NCBI RefSeq assembly: GCF_009498215.1
Contig: NZ_CP043499.1
Span: forward strand, 124,001 to 188,000
Origin: Rhizobium grahamii
Lineage (GTDB): Bacteria; Pseudomonadota; Alphaproteobacteria; Rhizobiales; Rhizobiaceae
DNA: 64,000 nt
Direction: 5' to 3'
Made by a program: the position numbers and the translations under genes. Shown piece by piece: positions 1-8,258 of this stretch. Every line of letters starts with the position of its first letter. Position 1 is the stretch's first letter. The notes under the pieces were generated by a model. The model was not told the origin of the DNA. It did not search any database and saw nothing but the letters and a program-made list of their open reading frames with translations.

Positions 1-1181
1 TCGGTTTCTTGCAGGAAGCCGTGCGCTGGTGGGACCAATGGCTGAAGGGCAAGGACACCGGCGTCATGGATGAGCCGATGCTTCGTGCCTACGTCAGCGA
101 CACCATCGAGCCGAATGGTTCGCGTGATTTCACGCCCGGCCGCTGGGTTGGCGAGGAAAGTTGGCCATCGAAAAAGATCGAGACGCGCCGGCTGGTTCTT
201 GGCGCCGACCATGCGATGGGTCCGGCTTCCGCGCGGCAGGGAATGCTTTCGATTTCGTCGCCGCAAAGCCACGGCAAGGCCGGCGGCGAATGGATGGCGA
301 CCGGCTGCATCGGTGAGCATCCGACCGATCAGCGGCTCGATGACGGCGGCGCATTGGTTTTCGACACCGATGTTCTCGATGAGGCGTTCGACGTTCTGGG
401 GGCTCCCGTCGTCAAGCTGAGGCTTTCGGCCGACCAGCCGGTGGCGCAGATTTCGTTGCGCTTGTCGGATGTTCTGCCGGATGGGCGTGTGACGCGCGTC
501 AGCTACCAAGTGTTCAACCTCAACCATCACGTCAGCCACGAAGCGCCGGAAGCGCTGGTGCCCGGCAAGCCGATCGACGTCGCGATCAAGCTCAACGATT
601 GCGGCTATCGCTTCGAAAAGGGGCACCGTATCCGTCTGTCGATCGCGACCGGTTACTGGCCAATGGTGTGGCCGGCTCCGGCAGCCGTGACGCTTTCGAT
701 CGATGCCGGCGAGAGCGCCCTTGAGCTTCCCGTGCGTCCGCAGCGACAGCAGGAACAGGCCGTTGCATTCGAGGCTCCGGCACACGGTCCCTTCACGCCC
801 ATCACGCAAGTCGATCCCGGCAGCGTACGCCGCTGGACGGAGCAGGACCACGTCACCGGCCTGACGACCTATGTGACGGAAGGTATCGGCGGGCTCTTCG
901 GCGAAGGCGTGCTGCGTTTCGACGACATCGATACGCAACTCGGTCACAGCCTGAAGCGGGAACTTACGGTTCATGATGATGACCCGCTTTCCGCTCGCTA
1001 CGTGCTGACACAACGCTACGAGATGGGTCGCGATGGCTGGCGGATTGATATTGCGAGCCGCACGGAAATGCGCTCCGACGCCGCGAACTTCTATCTCACC
1101 GGCACGCTGGAGGCGAAGGAGAACGGAACGGTCGTCGCAACCCGTCAATGGGACCAGACGATCGCACGCGATTTCCTCTGA
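1..1181 (+). CDS. CocE/NonD family hydrolase, C-terminal part (5' end outside window)
   Basis: The reading frame is open to the left edge, so this is the 3' part of a larger gene; the visible part is about 393 residues. It corresponds to the tail of the alpha/beta hydrolase domain (motif VRWWDQWLKGKDTG, typical of CocE/NonD and X-Pro dipeptidyl-peptidase S15 proteins) followed by the beta-sandwich C-terminal domain of the family, with DVLDEAFDVLGAPVVKLRL and GHRIRLSIATGYWP as landmarks. Family members hydrolyse acyl or peptide-like ester and amide bonds with a Ser-Asp-His triad; most of that triad lies upstream and cannot be seen, so the substrate is unknown. A perfect hairpin follows the stop codon. 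Confidence 0.85.
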   Translation, partial: GFLQEAVRWWDQWLKGKDTGVMDEPMLRAYVSDTIEPNGSRDFTPGRWVGEESWPSKKIETRRLVLGADHAMGPASARQGMLSISSPQSHGKAGGEWMATGCIGEHPTDQRLDDGGALVFDTDVLDEAFDVLGAPVVKLRLSADQPVAQISLRLSDVLPDGRVTRVSYQVFNLNHHVSHEAPEALVPGKPIDVAIKLNDCGYRFEKGHRIRLSIATGYWPMVWPAPAAVTLSIDAGESALELPVRPQRQQEQAVAFEAPAHGPFTPITQVDPGSVRRWTEQDHVTGLTTYVTEGIGGLFGEGVLRFDDIDTQLGHSLKRELTVHDDDPLSARYVLTQRYEMGRDGWRIDIASRTEMRSDAANFYLTGTLEAKENGTVVATRQWDQTIARDFL

Positions 1182-1217
1182 CACGGAACCGCCTGGTCCC
1201 AAGCAGGCGATGTTCTC

Positions 1218-1250
1218 ACGGTGACCGGGCACCCGCTGCCCGGTCACCGT
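1218..1250 (+). terminator. Hairpin terminator after the CocE/NonD gene
   Basis: A perfect 14-base stem (1218-1231 with 1237-1250) around a 5-base loop lies 37 bases after the stop codon. No long T run follows, so it may act as a weak intrinsic terminator or an mRNA 3' end stabiliser. Confidence 0.6.
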
Positions 1251-1412
1251 GTTCCCTTCCGCGCCCTTATTGCAGCGTGAGTTAGCTTCCGTTCCGCGCT
1301 TTCGATCGCCTGAATTGCCGTCGTCGCCGATCCGTTTGAGGGTAATTGTTAGGATTTCTCGGGTAGGTAGATCTGCCTACAGATATCCTTCGATTAGTGC
1401 CATCGGAACACC

Positions 1413-1772
1413 ATGAGCGAATTCCAGAACAGAGCCGTCCGCCTTATCACCGCCTGCGAAGGGGAGGGTGCGCTTGCGGATCTGCCAAAGCGTTTCAGCA
1501 ACCTCCTGACCGGAATTGCGGAACTGCATAGCGTCGTGGGCAAGCCCGTCGACAATGTTGATCTCAGCAAGTTGCAGGGCCAATCCAAAGGTCAGACGCG
1601 TAGCGTCGATGTCGTTATCGGCGACCTGATGAGAGAGCTGGCCGCAATCGGTTACCTGCACGACATCGATATCATGCAGGCCGGTTACAACGGGCTCGAT
1701 AGCCGCCTGCAGGACATCAAGCGGCTGCTGAAGGCCGCGCAGAGCGATAAACGCGGCGCCGACCAAGAATAG
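1413..1772 (+). CDS. Small hypothetical protein (119 aa)
   Basis: Not recognised. ATG start, 119 residues, no signal peptide or membrane segment. The sequence is mostly helical in character, with a Leu/Lys-rich C-terminal segment (LQDIKRLLKAAQSDKRG). Codon use is typical of the window, with G or C favoured at third positions, and it lies on the same strand as its neighbours. The opposite strand is also open over this stretch but has poorer codon use and no convincing protein signature. The ribosome binding site is weak. No function is assigned. Confidence 0.55.
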   Translation: MSEFQNRAVRLITACEGEGALADLPKRFSNLLTGIAELHSVVGKPVDNVDLSKLQGQSKGQTRSVDVVIGDLMRELAAIGYLHDIDIMQAGYNGLDSRLQDIKRLLKAAQSDKRGADQE

Positions 1773-1892
1773 CACTGGAAATACGGCCCGCACTTGCCTT
1801 GCACGTCGGTCTGCCGTCCGGAGCTATCGCGATAGCCCTCGGAAGCGATTTGGCTGTTTGCTTCTCTTCGTGCAAACGATAAACCTCCAGGC

Positions 1893-3008
1893 ATGCGATA
1901 CGAAATCGATGCTTCGCTGATCAAACTGTTGCTGCCGGACATTGTTCTTGCCGAGGATGGTCTGGCTCGCCTCGATGAGCGTGCTCAACGCTCGTCGGTC
2001 GCGCAGGGCTTTGCTGAACGCGGGCACTTCTTCGACGCGGTCGGCGCGATGTGGGTGGCGGGCGAACTCGTTCACGTCGAAGATCTCGTCCTTCACGACG
2101 CGCATATGGATAGCCGGGCACCGAGCCATGAGTTGACGATCGCGCACGCCATCTTGCGGGCGAGGCGGCGAATGTGGACGAGCGATGCGAACTGGTCGCT
2201 GACCCGGGCCGGCCTTGCGGTGCTTTCGGGTGCGGCCGGCTACGAGCAGGAAATCCCACGAGCCGGAGTGGCTAAAACCAAAGACGACGAAGACACCGAC
2301 GCGCTGCTTTCCGCCGAACTCGCCGAGATCGATGCGGTGCTAGAGCGCTCGACGCGGCTTCTCGATGAGCATCTCGGAAAGCCGGTTCTGGATCAATCGC
2401 CTAAGCCTGCGCCTTCGAAAGCCGGCGGAGACCCCATGGGGCTCTTCGATGACGAGGAGTGGGACGAAGCCTCGCGGCTGCACGAGTGGTGCCGCCTCAT
2501 TCCTCTTGCCGATACCATGCCATGCGTTCTTGGGGCGGCCCTCCTGTTCGAGGGCTGGGAAAAAATCGAACCTTTGCGGCGGCAGCATTGGCTGGGCGGC
2601 TTGCTGGTCTCGAGCTACCTCCGCGCCCGTGGAAAGGTCACGTCCCATCTGTTTTCCTTCCACGCGGGTCTAAGGGCGGTTCGCCATGAACTTCGGCGCG
2701 CAAAAGACCGCCGCACGCGGCTGCAGGCATTTCTTCAGGGAATGACGGAAAGCGCGGCTCTCGGGCTGAAGGAGATGGATCGGCTGTCGCTCGCGCACAC
2801 GCAGATGGAGCTTCGCTTCAAGGACCGCCGCTCCAACAGCAGTCTTCCCGAGCTTGCCGATTTCATTCTCTCCCGCCCGATCGTTTCCTCTGCGATGGTG
2901 GCCAAGGAGTTGGGGGTCACCAGCCGCGGTGCGCTCAATCTGCTGAACGATATCGGCGTGCGAGAGATTACCGGTCGCGGCCGGTATCGCGCCTGGGGTA
3001 TAATCTAA
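1893..3008 (+). CDS. DUF1612 / RHE_PE00001-type protein with C-terminal helix-turn-helix
   Basis: A 371-residue protein matching the rhizobial family known as RHE_PE00001 or DUF1612, often found on plasmids. The N-terminal half (RLDERAQRSSVAQGFAERGHF, followed by WVAGELVHVEDLVLHDAHMD) is the conserved family core. The last about 50 residues (SSAMVAKELGVTSRGALNLLNDIGVREITGRGRY) look like a winged helix-turn-helix, so nucleic-acid binding is inferred. The role of the family is not established. The family is related to Fic/DUF4172-like HTH proteins at the C-terminus only by general appearance. Presence here hints at an accessory replicon or a horizontally acquired segment. The ribosome binding site is poor. 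Confidence 0.75.
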   Translation: MRYEIDASLIKLLLPDIVLAEDGLARLDERAQRSSVAQGFAERGHFFDAVGAMWVAGELVHVEDLVLHDAHMDSRAPSHELTIAHAILRARRRMWTSDANWSLTRAGLAVLSGAAGYEQEIPRAGVAKTKDDEDTDALLSAELAEIDAVLERSTRLLDEHLGKPVLDQSPKPAPSKAGGDPMGLFDDEEWDEASRLHEWCRLIPLADTMPCVLGAALLFEGWEKIEPLRRQHWLGGLLVSSYLRARGKVTSHLFSFHAGLRAVRHELRRAKDRRTRLQAFLQGMTESAALGLKEMDRLSLAHTQMELRFKDRRSNSSLPELADFILSRPIVSSAMVAKELGVTSRGALNLLNDIGVREITGRGRYRAWGII

Positions 3009-3015
3009 AAATAAA

Positions 3016-3043
3016 GAGGGGCCGTGTTCTCACACGACCCCTC
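3016..3043. terminator. Hairpin between DUF1612 gene and Bax-inhibitor gene
   Basis: A 12-base stem (3016-3027 with 3032-3043) with a 4-base loop begins 7 bases after the DUF1612 stop. It has one C-A mismatch on the plus strand and is fully paired, counting one G-U, on the minus strand. It sits between two convergent genes and probably serves both. Confidence 0.6.
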
Positions 3044-3098
3044 GATGGGTGAACACCCGATCCGCGCATCCTGTCACAGAGTGCGGATCGGGCGCTCG

Positions 3099-3125
3099 AG
3101 CGCTTCCATTGCCCCCAGAAGCGCT
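3099..3125 (-). terminator. Hairpin downstream of the Bax-inhibitor gene
   Basis: An 8-base perfect stem (3099-3106 with 3118-3125) lies 10 bases past the minus-strand stop codon. A second inverted repeat (3058-3065 with 3083-3090) follows. No T run is present. Confidence 0.45.
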
Positions 3126-3135
3126 TGTCTCTTAA

Positions 3136-3852
3136 CTATTCCCGCTCGCCCGTGAAGTTGAGCAGCAGCTGGAAGATGTTGACGAAGTTCAGGTAGAGCG
3201 AGAGCGCGCCGAAGACGGCCAGCTTCTGGTTCGATTCCTGATCGTAGTTTTCCGAATACTGTTCCTTGATGTTCTGCGTGTCGTAGGCAGTCAGGCCGAC
3301 GAAGACGAGAATGCCGATGACCGAGATCGCGAACTGCAGTGCGCTGGAGCCAAGGAAGATGTTCACGATGCTGGCGATGACGACACCGATCAAGCCCATC
3401 ATCAGGAACGAGCCGAAGCGGGAAAGGTCACGCTTGGTCACATAGCCGTAGAGGCTCGTCGTACCGAACATCGTGGCCGCAATGAAGAAGGTGCGCGCGA
3501 TACTTGTCCCGGTGAAGACCAGGAAAACGGAGGCGAGCGACAGTCCCATGACGGCGCAGAAGGCCCAGAAGGTCATCTGTGCGGCGCTTGCCGACATCGT
3601 CTGGATCTTGAACGAGAAGAAGAAGACGAAGGCGAGCGGTGCCAGCATCACAACCCACTTCAACGGCGACTGGAAGATCGGCACGTAGAGCGCAGGGGTG
3701 CTGCCCACGATGAAGGCGACGATGCCCGTGATGACGAGGCCGATGCCCATGTAGTTGTAAACGCGCAGCATGTGCTGGCGCAGGCCTTCGTCGAACATCG
3801 CCTGAGAGCCGGCGGCCGAGCCGAGGCCATAGCGGGGATTGATCGGGTTCAT
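3136..3852 (-). CDS. Bax inhibitor-1/YccA family membrane protein
   Basis: A 238-residue integral membrane protein of the BI-1/YccA (TMBIM) family. About seven hydrophobic segments are visible, and the C-terminal signature region (VGLTAYDTQNIKEQY, then LAVFGALSLYLNFVNIFQLLL) is well conserved. Eukaryotic members and the Bacillus homologue behave as pH-sensitive calcium leak channels, and YccA modulates the FtsH protease; which applies here is unknown. The start at 3852 is chosen because a strong Shine-Dalgarno (GAGGAG) precedes it; an in-frame upstream extension lacks family similarity. The start lies 19 bases after the anti-sigma stop, so it is probably the third gene of the sigma/anti-sigma operon. 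Confidence 0.9.
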   Translation of the reverse strand: MNPINPRYGLGSAAGSQAMFDEGLRQHMLRVYNYMGIGLVITGIVAFIVGSTPALYVPIFQSPLKWVVMLAPLAFVFFFSFKIQTMSASAAQMTFWAFCAVMGLSLASVFLVFTGTSIARTFFIAATMFGTTSLYGYVTKRDLSRFGSFLMMGLIGVVIASIVNIFLGSSALQFAISVIGILVFVGLTAYDTQNIKEQYSENYDQESNQKLAVFGALSLYLNFVNIFQLLLNFTGERE

Positions 3853-3871
3853 ACTGATCTCCTCGAGTGAA

Positions 3872-4636
3872 CTAGTATAAGGTTCGGACAAGCTGTTCGG
3901 CTGCCCGGTCCAATGGAATGGTGCGGTCGCCGGCGACGAGCGCATAGGCGACGTCGCCGATCTGCCAGTAGGCAACTTCCGCGTTGTCGAGCGCCATGTG
4001 CTTCACGGATTGAACGGCGAAGGCACCGGGGCGGACAGCAAACAGCGACAGCTGCTTGGCGTCGTTCGTATTCAATGAAACCTCGACGCTCGGCCCGAAC
4101 TCGGAGGGGAAGATCTGCACATCGGCGATCGTCCAGTCCGTGGGCAGTTGCGGCATGACCACAGCGGTCGCCGCACGAATGTCTTCCGGTTTGTAGACGG
4201 TCATCGGTTGCGATACGGACTGACGCACGAGAGCCGTCTTGTAGGCTCGCACGGCGTCCTCGACAAATGCCGGCGCGGGAACCGAGGCCGCCACTTCCGT
4301 CGCCGTGAAGGCGCCAAAGGAGGTGTGCGCAACCCATCCGGCCGCAACCAGAACCGTGACCGCGGCTATCCGCTGAACGGCGTGAAAGAAGCGGCCATAT
4401 GCCAGACCTCGCTCAAGCCTGCGGGCGGCGTCGCGGGTTTCCGGGCGTCCAAAGGCGCTCTCGTTCACGAGGGCCAGTCTGAGTTCACCCCTGATGCTGA
4501 GATCGGCCATGACCTTGGCGGCGATAGCCGGGTTCTCCGACAGGTAGGATTCAACCTGAATACGGCGGGCAACGTCCAGCTCGCCATCGACATAGGCATC
4601 GAGATCGGCATCGACGATCGGATCAATTATTTTCAT
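3872..4636 (-). CDS. Anti-sigma factor (membrane-bound, zinc-less type)
   Basis: A 254-residue protein whose N-terminus (ADLDAYVDGELDVARRIQVE, then YLSENPAIAAKVMADLSIRGEL) matches the anti-sigma domain that holds ECF sigma factors. A single membrane segment lies at about residues 88-106 (IAAVTVLVAAGWVAHTSFG), followed by an extracytoplasmic domain of about 145 residues, presumably the sensor or the site of regulated proteolysis. No HxxxCxxC zinc motif is seen. It overlaps the upstream sigma gene by 14 bases, implying translational coupling. It probably inhibits that sigma factor until an envelope signal is received; the signal is unknown. Confidence 0.85.
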   Translation of the reverse strand: MKIIDPIVDADLDAYVDGELDVARRIQVESYLSENPAIAAKVMADLSIRGELRLALVNESAFGRPETRDAARRLERGLAYGRFFHAVQRIAAVTVLVAAGWVAHTSFGAFTATEVAASVPAPAFVEDAVRAYKTALVRQSVSQPMTVYKPEDIRAATAVVMPQLPTDWTIADVQIFPSEFGPSVEVSLNTNDAKQLSLFAVRPGAFAVQSVKHMALDNAEVAYWQIGDVAYALVAGDRTIPLDRAAEQLVRTLY

Positions 4637-5162
4637 TGCCGCCTCCTTCGATCAATCTCAGGTGTTTCTTTCGGGGTGCCCCTTCCTCGAACTCTCGCAG
4701 TTGCGCTCGCGCTCGCGAGATGCGCGACATCAGGGTTCCGATCGGAATACCCAGCGCCGTCGCTGCTTCCTGATAGGAAAGATCTTCGATCGCCACGAGG
4801 TGAAGCGCTTCGCGCTGCTCTTCAGGAAGCTCGAAAAATGCTTCGCGAACCTGCTTGAGGCGCACAGCATGCTCCTGGCCGGCCGGCAGAGACTGGTCGG
4901 CCTGCGCGGCGGCCTCATCGTGCCGCCGTGTCAGGGACCGGCTCTGCCGGACGCGGTCTATGTGAGCGTTATGCAGAATCGAGAGCAGCCACGTACGCAA
5001 GTTACCAGCACGACGGAAGCTCTGCCTCTTCTCAAATGCCCGGATCAAGGCATCATGGACCAGATCCTCCGCCTCGTCGGAATTGCGCACCAGCGAACGG
5101 GCGTAGCGCCGAAGCGCTGCCAGCTGGCCAATGACATCAAAGGGGCGTTCTTTCCGTTCCAT
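4623..5162 (-). CDS. ECF-family RNA polymerase sigma factor
   Basis: A 179-residue sigma-70 family protein with only regions 2 and 4. Region 2 is seen as YARSLVRNSDEAEDLVHDAL followed by LRTWLLSILHNAHIDRVRQ; region 4 as ELPEEQREALHLVAIEDLSY then TLMSRISRARAQLREFE. It would direct RNA polymerase to a small regulon including its own operon with the anti-sigma factor and probably the BI-1 gene. The start codon has no Shine-Dalgarno upstream and no later in-frame start is available; a promoter-like element ends only 7 bases before the ATG, suggesting a leaderless transcript. The ECF subgroup is not identified with certainty. Confidence 0.9.
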   Translation of the reverse strand: MERKERPFDVIGQLAALRRYARSLVRNSDEAEDLVHDALIRAFEKRQSFRRAGNLRTWLLSILHNAHIDRVRQSRSLTRRHDEAAAQADQSLPAGQEHAVRLKQVREAFFELPEEQREALHLVAIEDLSYQEAATALGIPIGTLMSRISRARAQLREFEEGAPRKKHLRLIEGGGNENN

Positions 5163-5169
5163 GATTGAG

Positions 5170-5198
5170 TATACGGAGCTGCGTGGCGATTTATTCCC
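5170..5198 (-). promoter_or_regulatory. Candidate autoregulated ECF promoter of the sigma/anti-sigma operon
   Basis: On the minus strand GGGAAT (5198-5193) and CGTATA (5175-5170) are separated by 17 bases, a layout usual for ECF promoters (GGAA-type -35, CGT-type -10). The -10 lies 7 bases from the ATG, so the transcript would begin at or within a base or two of the start codon. Confidence 0.45.
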
Positions 5199-5251
5199 GG
5201 CCTAATGAAAAAAATCGAAGTTTCCGTTGAGCCGCGAATAAAGAACCAGCT

Positions 5252-5647
5252 TTATAAGGCGGCTCCCTCCGACAACTCCTCAAGAATGGGACAATCCGGC
5301 CGCTCGGTTCCGTGGCACGAATGCACGAGATGTTCGAGCGTCTGGCGCAGCTGCGTGAGCTCCCGGATCTTCTGATCGATCTGCGCCAGCTTGGCTATGG
5401 TCAACTCCCGTACGTCGCCACTCGCTCTGCTCTTGTCCTCGTAAAGCGCCAGAAGCTGGCGGCATTCCTCGACAGAAAAACCGAGGCTCCGGGCGCGATG
5501 GAGAAAACGCAGCTTGTGCACGTCATCAGTTGCGTAATCGCGGTAGCCGTTGGTCGCGCGCTCCGGGCGGATCAGTCCGATGTCCTCGTAGTAGCGGATG
5601 GTCTTTGAAGGCAGGCCGGACAGGTCGGAAGCATCGCCGATGTTCAT
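5252..5647 (-). CDS. hmrR: Cu(I)-responsive MerR-family regulator (CueR/HmrR)
   Basis: A 131-residue MerR-type activator. The N-terminal winged helix (MNIGDASDLSGLPSKTIRYY) and EDIGLIRPERATNGYRDY are diagnostic; a dimerisation coiled coil follows. Cys111 and Cys119 (CHGTERPDC) match the two cysteines that bind Cu(I) in CueR and HmrR. It would twist the 19-base spacer of a target promoter when copper is bound. It lies 9 bases downstream of the copper ATPase gene on the same strand, so it is probably cotranscribed with its target, and the matching operator is present before copA. Confidence 0.93.
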   Translation of the reverse strand: MNIGDASDLSGLPSKTIRYYEDIGLIRPERATNGYRDYATDDVHKLRFLHRARSLGFSVEECRQLLALYEDKSRASGDVRELTIAKLAQIDQKIRELTQLRQTLEHLVHSCHGTERPDCPILEELSEGAAL

Positions 5648-5656
5648 ATCGCTCTC

Positions 5657-8149
5657 CTATAGCTTTGCAAGGCGCAGGCGAAGCGCATTGCCGATGACCG
5701 ATACGGAGGACAGGCTCATCGCCGCGGCAGCAATCATCGGCGACAGCAACAAGCCGAAGGTGGGGTAGAGAAGACCCGCCGCAACCGGAATGCCAAGCGC
5801 GTTATAGCCAAACGCAAAGGTCAGATTCTGGCGGATATTCGTCATGGTCGCCAGAGCCAGCCGCCGCGCGCGAACGATGCCGTTGAGATCGCCTTTCACG
5901 AGCGTAATTCCGGCACTCTCCATGGCAACATCAGCACCCGTACCCATTGCGATCCCGACGTCGGCGGCGGCCAGGGCCGGTGCGTCGTTGACGCCATCGC
6001 CAGCCATGGCGACGATCTTGCCGCTACGATGCAGGTCATCGATCAGGGCCTTCTTTCCTTCCGGCAGTACGTCGGCGAGGATCTCGTCGATGCGCAGGCT
6101 TTTGGCGATGGCGCGTGCGGTGCGCTCGTTGTCACCCGTTGCCATGGTGATCCTCAGCCCGCTTGCGTGCAGCGCCTCGATCGCGGCGGCCGTCGTGGGC
6201 TTGATGCGGTCGGCGACAGCGATGAGACCGGAGAGGGTGCCATCGACCGTGACGAACATCACGGTCTTGCCGCCATCGCGAAGTTGCTCCACCTGTGCAT
6301 CCGTTGCCTCTCGGCTGACGCCGAGGTCAGCAAGCATGGCAACATTTCCCAAGGCGATCGACCGGCCTTCAACCTGTCCTTGAACGCCTTTTCCTGCGGT
6401 CGCCTTGAATTCCGAAAGATCCGGTATCGCGATGCCGCGCTCAAGCGCGCCCTTGACGATCGCCTCGGCAAGCGGGTGTTCGGATCCGCGCTCGAGCGCT
6501 GCGGCAAGGGAGAGCAGTTCCGGTTCGGCGATGCCGGTGAGCGGGATCACGTCCGTCAACTCCGGCTTGCCCTCGGTCAGCGTTCCCGTCTTATCGACAA
6601 TGAGGGTGTCGACCTTCGAAAGTCTCTCCAGCGCTTCAGCATCTTTGAGAAGAACCCCTTCGTGAGCGCCGCGGCCAGTGGCAATCATGATCGACATGGG
6701 TGTCGCAAGGCCGAGAGCGCAGGGGCAGGCGATGATCAGGACGGCAACCGCCGAAATGAGCGCGTGCGCGAGGCGCGGCTCCGGTCCCACAAAGAACCAG
6801 AGGACGAAAGCGAGCGCTGCGGCCAGCACCACGGCAGGTACGAACACGGACGAGACACGGTCTACGACACCCTGGATCGGCGCGCGAGAGCGTTGGGCGC
6901 TTGCCACCATCTCGACGATACGAGACAGTGTGGTATCGGCGCCGACTTTCTCCGCCTTCATGACCAGGCTGCCGCTCATGTTGATCGTGCCGGCGGTCAC
7001 GCTATCGCCAACCGTCTTCTCCACGGGAAGAGACTCGCCTGTTATCATCGACTCATCGATTGTCGATTGCCCATCCTCGATACTGCCGTCGACGGCTACG
7101 CGTTCTCCCGGCCGCACGCGCAGCCGGTCGCTCGCGACAATGTCGTCGACCGGGATATCGGTCTCCGCCCCGTTTCCATCGATGCGCCGGGCCGTCTTGG
7201 GCGCCAGATCGAGCAGAGCCGAGATCGCGGAGCCCGTTCTCGCTCTGGCTTTCAACTCCAGCACCTGGCCGACGAATACGAGCGCGATGATCACGGCCGC
7301 AGCTTCGAAGTAGACAGGCACGGTCCCTCCGTGGCCGATGACCGTATGAGGGAAGAAACCGGGAGCCAGCGTCGCGACGAGGCTGTAGATGTATGCCGTA
7401 GCGACCCCGAGCCCGATCAAGGTCCACATGTTCGGGCTGCGATTGACCAACGAAGCCCAGGCCCGCCGGAAGAAGGGAAGTGCTGCCCACAGAACGACGG
7501 GCGTTGCGAGGATCAGCTCCAGCCAGGTCGCCAGTTGCTCGCCAACCCAGTCGCGTATCGGCAGTCCGAGCATTGGCCCCATGCTCAGGGCCAGCAATGG
7601 CAGGCACAACAGGCTGCTTATCCAGAGCCGGCGGGTGAAGTCGACGAGCTCCGGATTGGGCCCCGCATCTACGGGCGGTACGCCCATCGGCTCAAGTGCC
7701 ATGCCGCACTTCGGGCAGTCGCCAGGGTGATCACTGACGACTTCCGGGTGCATCGGGCATGTGTAAAGAGTGCCCTTCGGCACAGGCTTGCTCGCAGCGG
7801 CGACCTTGCCCGCCATATGATCGGCCGGCGCGGCCTCGAAACGGGTCTTGCAGCGGTCGGAGCAGAAGTAGAACTTCTCGCCACCGTGTTTCAGGAAATG
7901 GCGGGCACTGGAACGCTCTACCGTCATGCCGCAGACGGGATCCTTGGCCAGGAGGTAATCCTGCGGCGCGGCCTGGAACTTCGTCCGGCAACCGTCGCAG
8001 CAGAAGTGATACGTCTTGCCCTCGTACAACAGGGACGGTTTGCCGGCAGAGGGGTCGACAATCATGCCGCAGACCGGATCGCGCACGACGTCTCCCGTCT
8101 CTTCACCATGATGGTGGTCGTGGTGATGATGTGAGTGCGTGCTATCCAT
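5657..8149 (-). CDS. copA: Copper-exporting P1B-type ATPase with two YHS domains
   Basis: An 830-residue heavy-metal P-type ATPase. In order: a His-rich N-terminus (residues 1-16, ten His), two YHS metal-binding domains (DPVCGM at about 24 and 70, each with a paired CCDGC or CSDRC), a heavy-metal-binding domain (YTCPMHPEVVSDHPGDCPKCGM, about 129-150, here cited by its Cys residues at 131, 145 and 148), then the membrane core. The actuator TGES is at 370-373, the ion-path CPC at 475-477, the phosphorylated Asp at 519 in DKTGT, and the hinge GDGVNDAP near the C-terminus. It would pump Cu(I) (or silver) out of the cytoplasm. Control by HmrR is supported by the promoter upstream. The YHS-type N-terminus replaces the usual CxxC heavy-metal-associated domains. 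Confidence 0.95.
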   Translation of the reverse strand: MDSTHSHHHHDHHHGEETGDVVRDPVCGMIVDPSAGKPSLLYEGKTYHFCCDGCRTKFQAAPQDYLLAKDPVCGMTVERSSARHFLKHGGEKFYFCSDRCKTRFEAAPADHMAGKVAAASKPVPKGTLYTCPMHPEVVSDHPGDCPKCGMALEPMGVPPVDAGPNPELVDFTRRLWISSLLCLPLLALSMGPMLGLPIRDWVGEQLATWLELILATPVVLWAALPFFRRAWASLVNRSPNMWTLIGLGVATAYIYSLVATLAPGFFPHTVIGHGGTVPVYFEAAAVIIALVFVGQVLELKARARTGSAISALLDLAPKTARRIDGNGAETDIPVDDIVASDRLRVRPGERVAVDGSIEDGQSTIDESMITGESLPVEKTVGDSVTAGTINMSGSLVMKAEKVGADTTLSRIVEMVASAQRSRAPIQGVVDRVSSVFVPAVVLAAALAFVLWFFVGPEPRLAHALISAVAVLIIACPCALGLATPMSIMIATGRGAHEGVLLKDAEALERLSKVDTLIVDKTGTLTEGKPELTDVIPLTGIAEPELLSLAAALERGSEHPLAEAIVKGALERGIAIPDLSEFKATAGKGVQGQVEGRSIALGNVAMLADLGVSREATDAQVEQLRDGGKTVMFVTVDGTLSGLIAVADRIKPTTAAAIEALHASGLRITMATGDNERTARAIAKSLRIDEILADVLPEGKKALIDDLHRSGKIVAMAGDGVNDAPALAAADVGIAMGTGADVAMESAGITLVKGDLNGIVRARRLALATMTNIRQNLTFAFGYNALGIPVAAGLLYPTFGLLLSPMIAAAAMSLSSVSVIGNALRLRLAKL

Positions 8150-8183
8150 GACAGTCTCCTTCGCCGAACCGGCATTGGAACCC

Positions 8184-8214
8184 GTTATGAACCTTCCAGC
8201 AACTGTAAGGTCAA
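8184..8214 (-). promoter_or_regulatory. CueR/HmrR-type promoter of copA
   Basis: On the minus strand TTGACC (8214-8209) and CATAAC (8189-8184) are separated by 19 bases, the long spacer typical of MerR-family promoters. The spacer contains the dyad ACCTTCC-N7-GGAAGGT in near-perfect form (8191-8211, one mismatch), the CueR/HmrR operator. Confidence 0.85.
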
Positions 8215-8258
8215 GGGCAAAATTTGCGTGCCTTGATGAACGGCAATCTTAGATCCGT

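Noticed and set aside
1377..1793. Minus-strand 138-codon reading frame over the small gene at 1413-1772
   Set aside because: The plus-strand frame has better codon use and matches the strand of its neighbours; the two cannot both be real.
6029..8134. Long plus-strand reading frame opposite the copper ATPase gene
   Set aside because: It lies wholly antisense to an unmistakable P-type ATPase; its protein is Arg/His/Asp-rich with no domain, as expected of the mirror of GC-rich coding sequence.
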